From contig CAZUZO010000091.1 of the NCBI GenBank assembly GCA_964624765.1, positions 1 through 14,308 of the forward strand: a DNA stretch of 14,308 bases. The letters are read 5' to 3'. The DNA is from JAGTVB01 sp964624765 (GTDB lineage Bacteria; Pseudomonadota; Gammaproteobacteria; HK1). The translations under genes and the position numbers were made by a program. The notes beneath the pieces are model-generated. The model was not told the origin of the DNA. It saw only the letters and a list, made by a program, of their open reading frames with translations, and did no database searches. This document shows positions 13,674 through 14,308 of the stretch, piece by piece (the first letter of the stretch is position 1; each line of letters opens with the position of its first letter).

Positions 13674-14240
13674 ATGCACCTTATTCCCACCGATCTTCCA
13701 GAAGTCATGATGGTGGCCGTGGACGTCTATGGGGACGCTCGCGGTTTCTTCCTTGAATCCTATCACGAGAGAGAATTCGCCAGCCTCGGTATCTCAGCGC
13801 GGTTCGTGCAAGACAACCATTCTCATTCGACCCGAGGGGTGCTGCGGGGGCTTCACTATCAGCTCCAGCGTCCCCAGGGCAAGCTGGTACGGGTGGTTCG
13901 CGGCGAAATCTGGGATGTTGCCGTAGACATTCGTCGGGGATCGCCGCGCTTTGGCCGCTGGGCCGGCGTCTTGCTGTCCGAGGAAAACAAACGCCAGCTC
14001 TATGTGCCGCCTGGCTTTGCGCACGGTTTCTGCGTTCTCAGTGAAGTCGCCGACGTGATCTACAAGTGCACGGATTTCTATTCCCCGGGAGATGAGTACG
14101 GAGTTCGTTGGGACGATCCCACGCTTGGGATCGATTGGCCGCAAAGCGAGCCGCTGCTTTCGGAGAAGGATCGAGCTTATCCTTGGCTGCGCGACATGCA
14201 AGGTGTCCTGCCCGTCTATGACACAGAGCGAGGGGTGTAA
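13674..14240 (+). CDS. rfbC: dTDP-4-dehydrorhamnose 3,5-epimerase
   Basis: RfbC (RmlC) catalyses the third step of dTDP-L-rhamnose synthesis, epimerising C3 and C5 of dTDP-4-keto-6-deoxyglucose in the cytoplasm. The 188 residues from the ATG at 13674 match the family's 180-190. The opening MHLIPTDLPEVMMVAVDVYG and DARGFFLESYHEREF are typical. The cupin core has FVQDNHSHSTRGVLRGLHYQ with catalytic His61, KLVRVVRGEIWDVAVDIR, LYVPPGFAHGFCVLSE, Tyr130 (VIYKCTDFYSP), and LSEKD with Asp166, probably the partner of the catalytic His. The gene follows the chorismate lyase-like gene by 96 bp and is on the same strand. rfbA, rfbB and rfbD are not in the window; they may lie downstream. The remaining 68 bases show no gene. 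Confidence 0.96.
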   Translation: MHLIPTDLPEVMMVAVDVYGDARGFFLESYHEREFASLGISARFVQDNHSHSTRGVLRGLHYQLQRPQGKLVRVVRGEIWDVAVDIRRGSPRFGRWAGVLLSEENKRQLYVPPGFAHGFCVLSEVADVIYKCTDFYSPGDEYGVRWDDPTLGIDWPQSEPLLSEKDRAYPWLRDMQGVLPVYDTERGV

Positions 14241-14308
14241 TACGGGCGCTAAATGATACCTTCGCTGCCTTCGGCCGGCTAAAGTTGTGACCTGTCTGGT
14301 CGATCTCG

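Overview
The window looks like a chromosomal segment of a gammaproteobacterium. It is GC-rich, it carries a complete six-subunit Na+-translocating NADH:quinone oxidoreductase (Nqr) operon in the usual A-B-C-D-E-F order, and that operon is followed by apbE and nqrM, the two maturation genes. The genus cannot be read from the sequence alone. No plasmid, phage or transposase gene is visible.

Layout: (1) 1-53 is the right-hand end of a dispersed repeat. (2) 82-2036 is a two-gene ABC-2 type exporter (ATPase plus permease) whose reading frames overlap. (3) 2152-10196 is the Nqr block: nqrA, nqrB, nqrC, nqrD, nqrE, nqrF, apbE, nqrM and a small two-CBS-domain protein that overlaps nqrM by 8 bases. 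(4) 10341-12641, on the minus strand, is ppk1 (polyphosphate kinase), convergent with the Nqr block. (5) 12642-13019 is a divergent intergenic region with short hairpins and a perfect 13-bp tandem duplication. (6) 13020-14240 carries a DUF98-type chorismate lyase-like gene and rfbC/rmlC (dTDP-4-dehydrorhamnose 3,5-epimerase), both on the plus strand.

How the genes work together: NqrF takes electrons from NADH through FAD and a [2Fe-2S] cluster. NqrD and NqrE carry the paired cysteines of the membrane Fe centre. NqrC and NqrB carry threonine-linked FMN. NqrA contributes to the quinone-reducing side. ApbE attaches the FMN groups, and NqrM is needed for Fe centre assembly. The CBS protein is an unexpected last member and may sense adenylates.

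The most unusual feature is a family of short non-coding elements reminiscent of ERIC or Correia repeats. They have terminal inverted repeats of the type TTAGAAGCTRTTTTAAAA and TA at the ends. One (149 bp) lies between nqrF and apbE, with its left end overlapping the nqrF stop codon. A longer composite one (about 233 bp) separates nqrE from nqrF. A decayed copy starts at the stop codon of the CBS gene. A right end lies at the window start, just before the ABC exporter. All copies have the same orientation relative to the plus-strand genes. If transcribed they would fold into long stems inside the nqr mRNA, which could divide the operon into differently expressed segments. Most of the rest is conventional; the repeats, the CBS gene, the poly-G tracts and the DUF98-rmlC pair deserve a second look.
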